Origin: Luteibacter aegosomatis
GTDB taxonomy: Bacteria > Pseudomonadota > Gammaproteobacteria > Xanthomonadales > Rhodanobacteraceae
DNA: 64,000 bases
NCBI RefSeq assembly: GCF_023078455.1
Contig: NZ_CP095740.1
Span: 248,001 to 312,000, forward strand
Direction: 5' to 3'
This document shows positions 18,108 through 25,015 of the stretch, in pieces. Numbering within the stretch: the stretch's first letter is position 1; each line of letters starts with the position of its first letter. Both the position numbers and the translations under genes were made by a program. The notes below the pieces were generated by a model that worked only from the letters and a program-made list of their open reading frames with translations, ran no database searches and was not told the DNA's origin.

Positions 18108-18295
18108 GAAGAGCGGTGAGGATCGTGGCAGGCACTACGGACATGCTCGCCGAGTGTTTCGGTGAACACTTCGGTATCGGCGATTCGGAGTAAGGCAGGC
18201 GGGAGCCCAGAGAAACGTGTTGCGTGTAAGTCCCTTCGGTTCATATGGGTGGGGCGATTGCGAGACCATCTCGGCCCGTGCAATGGGGGCTAAAG

Positions 18296-18640
18296 CTAGA
18301 AAACCTGTGAAATTACCAGCGCGAAAAAGGCGGTCTTATCCGGCGGGGACGAGAACCGGCGAATGTAGTCGCAGGTTTCATGTATGGATCGGGTAACAAA
18401 GGCGTCAGTCTTCTCGCCAACCTTCGGACGGCAGTCCCAATTGGCGTAAGCAAGTTCGAACCCCTGCGGCGTCTTATAGAACACGTCTCCTCCGAGGATC
18501 GCAAATTCTCCCCGTAGTAGCGTCTGGGCTGCGGAAATCGCGTCGTCGGCGGCTAAGGCGACGTCATCGGTACCGAAGGCCTCCATCATGGGGATGCCTC
18601 GTTCCGAAAGCAGCTGCGAGTAAGCGTCAGGATAATTCAT
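18296..18640 (-). CDS. Imm40-like immunity protein
   Basis: The 114-residue cytoplasmic protein shows the pattern I associate with Imm40 immunity proteins: an acidic LAADDAISA helix, a central FAILGGDVFYK strand, an ANWDC segment and a final SIHETCDYI helix. It begins at ATG 18640, whose A is the last base of the Rhs stop codon (TGATG), so translation is coupled to the toxin-like gene upstream. It should bind and neutralise the C-terminal domain of that protein. Base composition is lower in GC than the surrounding chromosome. Family naming is from memory of the motif and could be a neighbouring Imm family. Confidence 0.65.
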   Translation of the reverse strand: MNYPDAYSQLLSERGIPMMEAFGTDDVALAADDAISAAQTLLRGEFAILGGDVFYKTPQGFELAYANWDCRPKVGEKTDAFVTRSIHETCDYIRRFSSPPDKTAFFALVISQVF

Positions 18641-19611
18641 CACGGGTTGTCCGGAACAAAAAGGCGGTGTGTGATTTCATCTTGATCATTTTTTATGAAT
18701 TGAAACACGCCATCGTATGCGTTGCTTCTTGAGCTATATGACCCTGGAATCTCTAGCTTTTGATAAGGGTTTCCGTCCCCTCCTGTGAACTTGGTCAGTG
18801 TTCCTTCCTTCGCAAAAGCCGTCACGGACTCCGGGAATGCATGGAACTCGCCCGGACCACGACTCATTTGGGCCAAGACTCTAGGCGTGTAAGTCGTGTT
18901 ACGGAAGAAGTTTCCTGCCGCCACGTCATGAGACAAGTTGCCTGCTAGCGATGTTCCAAGGCCAATCGCAGCCCCTGCTCCCTTTACCAATGCGGCCGCA
19001 CCGGTGAACTCAAACGGAAAACCTGTAGATGCGACAGCACCGCTTCCGCTTCCTGCCGGTGCAACGTCGAAGACGTTGGACATGGTGGCAATGCTGATTA
19101 GGGTGCCAGCCATGCCATTTATATAGTTCCTCTGCTTTTCCGCCTCGCTTCCAGGCCAGTATTGGCTATAAGACCCAAGTGGAACGCTCTGACGTCCATC
19201 GGTGTCAACGTTGTTCACCGGATTATTGATAGCGTAAGCATATCGATTGAATTCTGATACCTTACCTGGCTCGGACTGCGCAGGGTCCACGCTAAGAAAG
19301 CGCCCGATCGTCGGATCGTAATAGCGCGCCTGCATATAGACTAAGTTAGCGTCAGAGTCGTCGACGTGCCCTGTATAGCCGGGGCCGTCGGCCGGGGTTC
19401 CTAGCACTTGGTCGCCGTAAGGCTGGTAGTCAGATCGGCTGAGAATATTTCCCTGCTCATCGGCCGTGGCCAGCACGGTACCCTGAGGATCGGTGTAGTA
19501 ATAGGTTACCCTCGCGGTGGCGGACTGTCCGTTGGCCACCGTGCTTGCAGAGAAAATCAGCAGCGAGGTAAGGATGCCACGCCATGTGATTGGCCTGCTT
19601 GATCGATTCAT
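18640..19611 (-). CDS. Orphan mini-Rhs protein with variable C-terminal (putative toxin) domain
   Basis: A 323-residue protein with a signal peptide (residues 1-28, ILTSLLIFSASTVANG) and a single Rhs-associated core. Core landmarks are TDPQGTVL (40-47), YQPYG (62-66), ARYYDPTIGRFLSVDP (95-110) and NPVNNVDTDG (130-139). The long YD-repeat shell of full Rhs proteins is absent. After the core come a Gly/Ala-rich hydrophobic stretch (about 190-230) and a C-terminal domain ending PGSYSSR...EITHRLFVPDNP, a tail seen in polymorphic toxins, whose activity I cannot name. An immunity-like gene overlaps its stop codon. It is likely an exported effector or a mobile Rhs tip module. A decayed IS3 end lies directly upstream. 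Confidence 0.75.
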   Translation of the reverse strand: MNRSSRPITWRGILTSLLIFSASTVANGQSATARVTYYYTDPQGTVLATADEQGNILSRSDYQPYGDQVLGTPADGPGYTGHVDDSDANLVYMQARYYDPTIGRFLSVDPAQSEPGKVSEFNRYAYAINNPVNNVDTDGRQSVPLGSYSQYWPGSEAEKQRNYINGMAGTLISIATMSNVFDVAPAGSGSGAVASTGFPFEFTGAAALVKGAGAAIGLGTSLAGNLSHDVAAGNFFRNTTYTPRVLAQMSRGPGEFHAFPESVTAFAKEGTLTKFTGGDGNPYQKLEIPGSYSSRSNAYDGVFQFIKNDQDEITHRLFVPDNP

Positions 19612-19636
19612 CGTAACGCCCCTGTCCCGTCAGCCG

Positions 19637-19651
19637 TACCAATGATTGGTA
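19637..19651. promoter_or_regulatory. Palindrome TACCAAT-G-ATTGGTA upstream of the mini-Rhs gene
   Basis: A perfect 7-1-7 palindrome sits 25 bases before the mini-Rhs start codon. It could be an operator or a small hairpin shielding the ribosome site. It could also be part of the decayed transposon end next to it. Confidence 0.3.
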
Positions 19652-19842
19652 AGGTCCGGAGTTGAAGGTTAGCGCGTTGTCGCCCTGTTGTGCGCGATGG
19701 TAGCCGTCGAGCTGCGACGGGGTATGCAGCCACAACTGCTCTGTGGTCGAATCTCCTTGTAATCCCGAAGCCAGCTCACGATAACCTCATGTGCTTGGGG
19801 CAGTGAGTTCAACCAATGCTCGTTGAGTCATTTGTCGCGGAA
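19652..19842 (-). mobile_element. Decayed 3' end of an IS3-family transposase (OrfB)
   Basis: Reading the minus strand gives FRDK, an in-frame TGA, then LNEHWLNSLPQAHEVI, SWLRDYKEIRPQSSCG, and after a frameshift TPSQLDGYHRAQQGDNAL. These correspond to the C-terminal signature of IS3-family OrfB transposases (FRDECLNEHWF ... RDYNxxRPHSSLG). Only about 60 residues remain, with one nonsense codon and one frameshift, so it is inactive. The DDE catalytic core, OrfA and terminal repeats were not found. It lies directly 5' of the mini-Rhs gene and marks past rearrangement of this island. Confidence 0.7.
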
Positions 19843-19998
19843 CATTCTGCTGGATAACAGTGGACACAGAGGCTTCGCGCCAGACCGGCTTACGCAGCTT
19901 CCCCGACCTACACCCTCGGAAAATCGGTAACAATGCACATGAGAAGAGATGAGAAAGCGAGTGTGGACTATAGCCCTCAGTCTAGGAAAAATTCTTAG

Positions 19999-20412
19999 TT
20001 GAGACGTTTCTTGGCTGAACTTGCGGAGTCATTCGTTGCGCGGCTAATCAATGAAGACTGGCCGAGAGAACGCCGGTACAGGACCTCTGCATCAATGCGT
20101 GCATGGATAGGCCTGCTTGATGACACCAGCGATTCATTCCCAGCTGTCTATGAAGCAGTGAAGAAATTTCTGGTTCCGTTGGAGATAAATGACCACTTGT
20201 TCTACCGTTTCACACGAGAGATTGACGACATGCCAATCACGACGCTATTCCCTGAAGTGACGCTGGATTTGCTAAATAGAACGACGCCCAACGTGCTCAC
20301 TCGTTCGCCATACGAGTTGCCCAAGATTTTGGCCCTTGTTGCTGAAGCGCAGCCCAGTTTGATGACGGACACGCGCTACTTACGTCTCATCGATCTTATA
20401 GAACGAAGCTAA
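19999..20412 (+). CDS. Hypothetical protein, probably a C-terminal gene fragment
   Basis: A 137-residue frame, TTG-initiated, with a TAG immediately before it. All three frames are closed at that point, so no longer protein can be read. The first residues (RRFLAELAESFVARLINEDW) already look like the middle of a helical protein rather than a start. A conventional ATG occurs only at 20095. Composition is soluble and mixed helical; no family was recognised with confidence, though the style recalls C-terminal parts of large defence or NTPase proteins. It is AT-richer than the flanks. Downstream, 20413-20679 holds no gene that I can see. Confidence 0.4.
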   Translation: MRRFLAELAESFVARLINEDWPRERRYRTSASMRAWIGLLDDTSDSFPAVYEAVKKFLVPLEINDHLFYRFTREIDDMPITTLFPEVTLDLLNRTTPNVLTRSPYELPKILALVAEAQPSLMTDTRYLRLIDLIERS

Positions 20413-20679
20413 ATCTTGGCCTCCATGCGACGGGAAGGGACTCTTCGAAGCCAGCGAAACTCGCTTTTTGACTCGCTAGGTCCGTCGGAGTCGTCGAGTC
20501 TCCTATTCTAGATTCGCTTCGGCTCCAGGCCATAAGGGGCTAGGAGCTCTGAAGACTATCCTATGGATAGCGGGTGATCATAATTCACCAAGTTAGTTGT
20601 GGTGCATCCGAGCTATCAGCGTCAGAGCTACCACTAATGCCCGGCGGCATCAACAATAACGTGCAAGCCGCCGAACCCA

Positions 20680-20755
<76 letters not shown>

Positions 20756-20872
20756 TTGCGGGGCGGGCAGTGTACCGAAAGGGGCCAGTCTCAAGCCATT
20801 GCGATCTTTCCCATGCATCGGTCCCGGCAGGGTGCCCGTTGAGGTAAACTGGTCGTTTTTCAGACAGATAGC

Positions 20873-21523
20873 ATGGTGCAGGCCTCCTTACGGGCATCGG
20901 TTCGCGGTTCGACCTTCGTCCGACTCCTTGCGCGACTGAGCGACGCCGAGCCCGTTCCGGCGGGTGGGTCGGTGGCCGACCGGTTGGGCCTGTGGCTCGA
21001 CTGGACGCAGGCCATCGGCCTGTCGTCGGCGCTGGAGGGCAAGCTGCCCGAGGCATCCGAGGCGGTGTCCGCCTTCGACGACGGCGAAGGTGGGACGGCG
21101 CGTGCCGCGCTCGTGGAAGCCATCGTGACGGAGCGGGAGCGCGACATGGGCGCGGCGCCGGACTTCGCGGCCTTCCGAGCGCGTTACCTTCGCCACCAGC
21201 GGGCCATGCAGGCCGTGACCGGCAACCTGCGGGGGCGCCTGCGCGACGTGCTGGCGGCGGTATCGCCGGAGGCCGCGCGGCTGGCGGAGGTGGACGCCTT
21301 CATGGAATCGGTGCTGAGCCCCCGCGAACACCGCCTGCTGGCGGGCGTGCCGACCTTGCTCGGCGAACGTTTCGAGCGCCTTCGTGGCGCCGCCGCGCCG
21401 GGCGACGGCACCTGGCTCGATCTCTTCCGTCGCGACATGCAGGACGTGCTGCTCGCCGAACTGGACATGCGTTTTCAACCGATCGAGGGGCTGCTCGCCG
21501 CCCTTCGCGGCATCACTGGGTAA
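20873..21523 (+). CDS. DUF3348 family protein
   Basis: A 216-residue soluble, largely helical protein matching the DUF3348 family in length and layout: an N-terminal SFVRLLARL-type helix (here STFVRLLARLSD), an acidic central linker and a C-terminal LDMRFQPIEGLLAAL segment. It is the first gene of a compact operon and ends three bases before the DUF802 membrane protein. No enzyme motif, signal peptide or membrane segment is visible. Function is unknown. Constant association with the motor-like pair suggests a cytoplasmic accessory or regulator of that complex. Confidence 0.8.
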   Translation: MVQASLRASVRGSTFVRLLARLSDAEPVPAGGSVADRLGLWLDWTQAIGLSSALEGKLPEASEAVSAFDDGEGGTARAALVEAIVTERERDMGAAPDFAAFRARYLRHQRAMQAVTGNLRGRLRDVLAAVSPEAARLAEVDAFMESVLSPREHRLLAGVPTLLGERFERLRGAAAPGDGTWLDLFRRDMQDVLLAELDMRFQPIEGLLAALRGITG

Positions 21524-21526
21524 GTC

Positions 21527-23914
21527 ATGGTCAGAAACCTTCTTCTTCTCGTCGTTTTCCTTCTCGGCCTCGCGGCCGTGGGCTGGGTCGGTGCCGGCTA
21601 TGTCGGCTCCAACCCCCTGGGTGCGGCCGTGGCGGCGCTCATCGGCGTCTGTTACCTGGCCGGTGCATGGGAGCTGTATCGCTACCGGCGCGCCACCCAC
21701 ACGCTCGACCGCGCCGTCCGGGAACTGGACGAGGGCACCCCGGGCCTCGCCAGCTGGCTGCAGCGCCTGCATCCCAGCCTGCGCAACGCCGTGCGCCTGC
21801 GCGTGGAAGGCGAGCGCGTGGCGCTGCCCGCGCCGACGCTGACGCCTTACCTCGTCGGCCTGCTCGTGCTGCTGGGCATGCTGGGTACGCTGCTCGGCAT
21901 GATGGCGACGCTGCGCGGCACGGGCATCGCGCTGGAAAGCGCGACCGACCTGCAGGCCATTCGCGGATCGCTCGCCGCGCCGGTGAAGGGGCTGGGTTTC
22001 GCCTTCGGCACGTCGATCGCCGGCGTTGCCAGCTCCGCGATGCTGGGCCTGCTCTCCGCGCTCTGTCGACGGGATCGCCTGGATGTGGTGCAGGAGCTGG
22101 ACGTGAACATCGCGACCCGGTTGCGCGTGCACTCGCAAGCACACCAGCGCGAGGAATCCTTCCGCCTGCTGAAAGACCAGGCCAACCTGATGCCCATGCT
22201 GATCGAGCGCATGGAGTCGATGATGGCGGCGCTGGAGCAGCAGAGCCGCACCTCGGGCGAGCGCCTGATCGCCAACCAGGAAAGCTTCCACGCCACCACG
22301 GAGGTGATCTACACGCGCCTGGCGTCCTCCGTGGAGCAGTCGATGAAGAAAGGCATCGCCGAGAGCGCGCGCATCGCCAGCGACGTGCTGCAACCCGTGG
22401 CGGAATCCACCATGACCGCGCTGGCGCGGGAAACCGCGTCGTTGCACGAGAAAGTGTCGCAGGTGGTCGGGCGCCAGTTCGACGAGCTGGCGCACGGCTG
22501 GAAGCAAACCGGCACCGCCGTGACCGCCGCCTGGAACGATGCGCTGGCCGAACAGCGCAAGACCAACGAGCGGCTCACGCAAGACGTGGGCCGCTCGCTG
22601 GAAGCTTTTGCCAACCGTTTCGACGAGCGTTCGGCGAGCCTCGTCGATCACCTCGCCACGCGCCTGGATACGTCCGCGAACCATGCCGCCAGTGCATGGA
22701 ACGATGCGCTGACCCGTCAGTCGGCCGCGAACGACGACCTGGCCGAGCGACAGGAAAAGGCGCTCGCATCCGTCACGGCGACGTGGGAAGCGCAGGCGGC
22801 TTCGCTCGCCGACGCCATGCGCCGGTCGCAGTTGGAGTTGCAGCAGGCGCTCGCCACGCGCGACGAAGATCGCCTGAAAGCCTGGGCGGATACCCTCGCC
22901 GCGACGACGGCCTCGCTCACCCAGCAATGGGAGCGCGCGGGCGACCACGCCGCGAGCCGCCAGCAGGCCATCGGCGACACGCTCGAGCGCACCGCCCAGG
23001 AGATCGCGACGCAGACGCAGGCGCATGCCAGCGCCACCATTGCCGAGATATCGCGTCTGGTCGATACGGCCTCGGAAGCGCCGAAGGCGGCAGCCGACGT
23101 GATCGCCGGACTGAACCAGTCGCAGGCGGCGTTGCAGCAGGCGCTCGCCACGCGTGACGAAGAACGCCTGAAGGCCTGGACGGACACCCTCGCCGCTACC
23201 ACCGCCGCACTCACGCAGCAGTGGGAGCGCGCGGGCGAACATGCCACGAGTCGCCAGCAGGCCATCGTCGACACGCTCGAACGCACCGCGCAGGACATCG
23301 CCGCGCACACGCAGAGCCATGCGAGCGCGACCATCGCCGAGATGTCGCGCCTCGTCGACGCGGCGTCGGAAGCACCGAAGGCCGCGGCGGAGGTGATCGC
23401 CGAGCTGCGTCAGAAACTCTCCGACAGCATGGTGCGCGACACGGCGATGCTCGAGGAGCGCACCCGTCTTCTCGAGACGCTGGAAACCCTGCTCGACGCG
23501 GTGAACCATGCGTCCACCGAACAGCGCACGGCCGTCGATGCGCTCATCGGCACCTCGGCCGACCTGCTCGAGCGCGTCGGTACGCGCTTCACCGATCACG
23601 TGGAAGCCGAGACCGGCAAGCTCGGCGTGGTGGCCGAACAACTCACCGCCAGCGCCGCCGGCGTGGCGAGCCTGGGCGAGGCCTTCGGTGGGGCGGTGCA
23701 GCAGTTCGGGCAGTCGAACGAGGCGTTGATGGAGCGCCTGCGCGAGATCGCCGAGGCGCTGGGCACCTCGCTCGTGCGCAGCGACGAGCAGTTGGCGTAC
23801 TACGTCGCGCAGGCGCGTGAAGTGGTCGACCTCAGCGTGCTGTCGCAGAAGCAGATCATCGAAGAGATGCAGCACCTCGCCAAGACCCGCGCCGCCGGGA
23901 AGGCCAAGGCATGA
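21527..23914 (+). CDS. DUF802 protein: MotA/TolQ-like membrane subunit with a very long coiled-coil tail
   Basis: The 795-residue protein has TM1 (4-26), TM2 (30-50), TM3 (107-128) and TM4 (154-180). TM3 GMLGTLLGMM and TM4 GLGFAFGTSIAGVASSA carry the Gly/Ala/Ser-rich signature of MotA/TolQ/ExbB proton-channel subunits. From about 190 to the end it is helical and Ala/Glu/Arg-rich, with no further membrane segment: a cytoplasmic coiled coil of about 600 residues. A 98-residue unit is repeated in tandem inside the tail. The next gene overlaps by four bases and encodes a MotB/ZorB-like OmpA protein. The layout recalls ZorA of the Zorya defence motor, but DUF802 has no assigned role. Confidence 0.85.
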   Translation: MVRNLLLLVVFLLGLAAVGWVGAGYVGSNPLGAAVAALIGVCYLAGAWELYRYRRATHTLDRAVRELDEGTPGLASWLQRLHPSLRNAVRLRVEGERVALPAPTLTPYLVGLLVLLGMLGTLLGMMATLRGTGIALESATDLQAIRGSLAAPVKGLGFAFGTSIAGVASSAMLGLLSALCRRDRLDVVQELDVNIATRLRVHSQAHQREESFRLLKDQANLMPMLIERMESMMAALEQQSRTSGERLIANQESFHATTEVIYTRLASSVEQSMKKGIAESARIASDVLQPVAESTMTALARETASLHEKVSQVVGRQFDELAHGWKQTGTAVTAAWNDALAEQRKTNERLTQDVGRSLEAFANRFDERSASLVDHLATRLDTSANHAASAWNDALTRQSAANDDLAERQEKALASVTATWEAQAASLADAMRRSQLELQQALATRDEDRLKAWADTLAATTASLTQQWERAGDHAASRQQAIGDTLERTAQEIATQTQAHASATIAEISRLVDTASEAPKAAADVIAGLNQSQAALQQALATRDEERLKAWTDTLAATTAALTQQWERAGEHATSRQQAIVDTLERTAQDIAAHTQSHASATIAEMSRLVDAASEAPKAAAEVIAELRQKLSDSMVRDTAMLEERTRLLETLETLLDAVNHASTEQRTAVDALIGTSADLLERVGTRFTDHVEAETGKLGVVAEQLTASAAGVASLGEAFGGAVQQFGQSNEALMERLREIAEALGTSLVRSDEQLAYYVAQAREVVDLSVLSQKQIIEEMQHLAKTRAAGKAKA
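22838..23410 (+). repeat. Tandem 98-codon duplication inside the DUF802 gene
   Basis: Unit 1 begins at 22838 (LQQALATRDEDRLKAW) and unit 2 at 23132 (LQQALATRDEERLKAW), exactly 294 bases apart. Both continue in step through LTQQWERAG, SRQQAI, DTLERTAQ, HASATIAE and ASEAPKAAA to about 23410. The copies differ at scattered positions, so the duplication is not recent. The period keeps the coiled-coil register and lengthens the tail by a fixed step. Confidence 0.85.
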
Positions 23915-24564
23915 GCCACGACATCGACGCCGACAACGAGTCGGTCGCGCCGATCTGGGCCGCCTTCGGCGACCTGATGTCGGTGCTGCTGGGCGCGTTC
24001 GTGCTGATCCTGGTCGGCGTGATCGGCATGCAGTTGCAGTTGTCGAGCAAGCTCGACGAGGCCGTGAAGCAGCGCCAGGCGGAAGAGCAGCGTCGCGTTA
24101 CGCTGGAACAGGCATTGGCGGCGCCGCTGGCCTCGGGGCGCGTCACCCTGGTGAACGGCCGCATCGGGATCAGCGGCAGCGTGCTCTTCGCGCTCAACTC
24201 CGATGAGCTGCAGCCCGAGGGGCGCGAGTTGCTGAAGAGCCTCGCCGCTCCGCTCAGGAGTTATCTCACCTCGCGCGACGAGATCCTGATGGTCAGCGGC
24301 TTCACCGACGACCGTCCGGTGCACGACGGCAACCGTCGTTTCGCCGACAACCTCGAACTGTCCGCCGAGCGCTCGCTCACCGTGACGCGTGCGCTGATCG
24401 CCGAAGGCGTGCCGCCCTCGTCGGTATTCGCGGCGGCGTTCGGTGCGGAGCAGCCGGTCAGCCCCAACGACGACGAAGCGGGTCGCGCGAAGAACCGGCG
24501 CGTGGAGATCGCTCCCGTTCCGAAGCCCTCGACGGCACCGGCGCAGACGCATGAATCCCGATAA
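23911..24564 (+). CDS. OmpA-domain protein of MotB/ZorB type
   Basis: The 217-residue protein has a short cytoplasmic N-terminus and one membrane helix (about 22-42). Asp21 stands at its start in FGDLMSVLLGAFVL, matching the conserved proton-carrying Asp of MotB and the SDLMSGLM motif of ZorB. A short coiled linker (45-75) leads to a periplasmic OmpA-like peptidoglycan-binding domain (about 85-205) with SGFTDDRP and a NLELSAERSLTV helix. It is thus the stator-like partner of the DUF802 channel subunit, overlapping it by ATGA. The downstream DUF2894 gene overlaps its end by 14 bases. Confidence 0.88.
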   Translation: MSHDIDADNESVAPIWAAFGDLMSVLLGAFVLILVGVIGMQLQLSSKLDEAVKQRQAEEQRRVTLEQALAAPLASGRVTLVNGRIGISGSVLFALNSDELQPEGRELLKSLAAPLRSYLTSRDEILMVSGFTDDRPVHDGNRRFADNLELSAERSLTVTRALIAEGVPPSSVFAAAFGAEQPVSPNDDEAGRAKNRRVEIAPVPKPSTAPAQTHESR

Positions 24565-24943
24565 GCCGCGGAGTGCCTTGGGCATGCTCGTCGACGACAT
24601 GGCGTCGAAGCCGTCGACGTATCCCGAGTTGCCCGCCATCGAGGACTTCCGCCGCATCTGGACGAGCGTGCGTTCCGAGAGCCAGCTCCGCATCGCGCAC
24701 GAGCCCGTGCCCACCGGCGCGGGCCCACTCAATTCCGCCGCCCTCGTGCATCGCGCGATCACGCTGATGCGTGAACTGTCGCCGGGGTATCTGCGGCATT
24801 TCCTGTCCTATGTCGACGACCTGTCGTGGCTCGAACAGGTGCACGCCGCCAACGCACCGGCGGTAAAGGACACCCCGCGCTCCACCGTTGCCGCGAAAAA
24901 ACGCGCCCGCAAGCCGAAAAAGAACCCGGCTCGCGAGAGCTGA
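24551..24943 (+). CDS. DUF2894 family protein
   Basis: A 130-residue soluble protein with a proline-rich start, a central helical part (SESQLRIAHEPVPTGAGPLNSA) and a strongly basic tail (KKRARKPKKN) that may bind nucleic acid, membrane or an acidic partner. It matches the DUF2894 family, known only from this conserved neighbourhood. ATG 24551 lies inside the OmpA gene, a 14-base overlap, so it is the fourth translationally linked member of the cassette. The gene converges on the GH30 gene 72 bases away. Function unknown. Confidence 0.75.
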   Translation: MNPDKPRSALGMLVDDMASKPSTYPELPAIEDFRRIWTSVRSESQLRIAHEPVPTGAGPLNSAALVHRAITLMRELSPGYLRHFLSYVDDLSWLEQVHAANAPAVKDTPRSTVAAKKRARKPKKNPARES

Positions 24944-25015
24944 CCCGTCGTCGATCCAAGCTACCACCCTGCGGTCCCAGATCCTGTCTTTCGGCGATGG
25001 TTCGTCGCCGCTGCT

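Noticed and set aside
18108..18295. A short peptide gene after the VOC terminator (ATG near 18142)
   Set aside because: It would be about 16 codons with no clear ribosome site and no similarity I know; nothing else in this stretch looks coding.
19457..19735. A 92-residue hypothetical gene on the minus strand
   Set aside because: Its upstream part is the frameshifted C-terminal remnant of an IS3 transposase and the rest is out-of-frame Rhs DNA.
20888..23875. A 995-codon open frame on the minus strand across the DUF3348-DUF802 region
   Set aside because: It is the antisense shadow of GC-rich coding DNA: His/Arg/Gly-heavy composition, no domain, and it runs through the start of one gene and nearly all of the next.
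20873..24943. A complete Zorya system
   Set aside because: Only ZorA/ZorB-like architecture is present. DUF3348 and DUF2894 show no helicase, nuclease or EH-signature features of ZorC, ZorD or ZorE.
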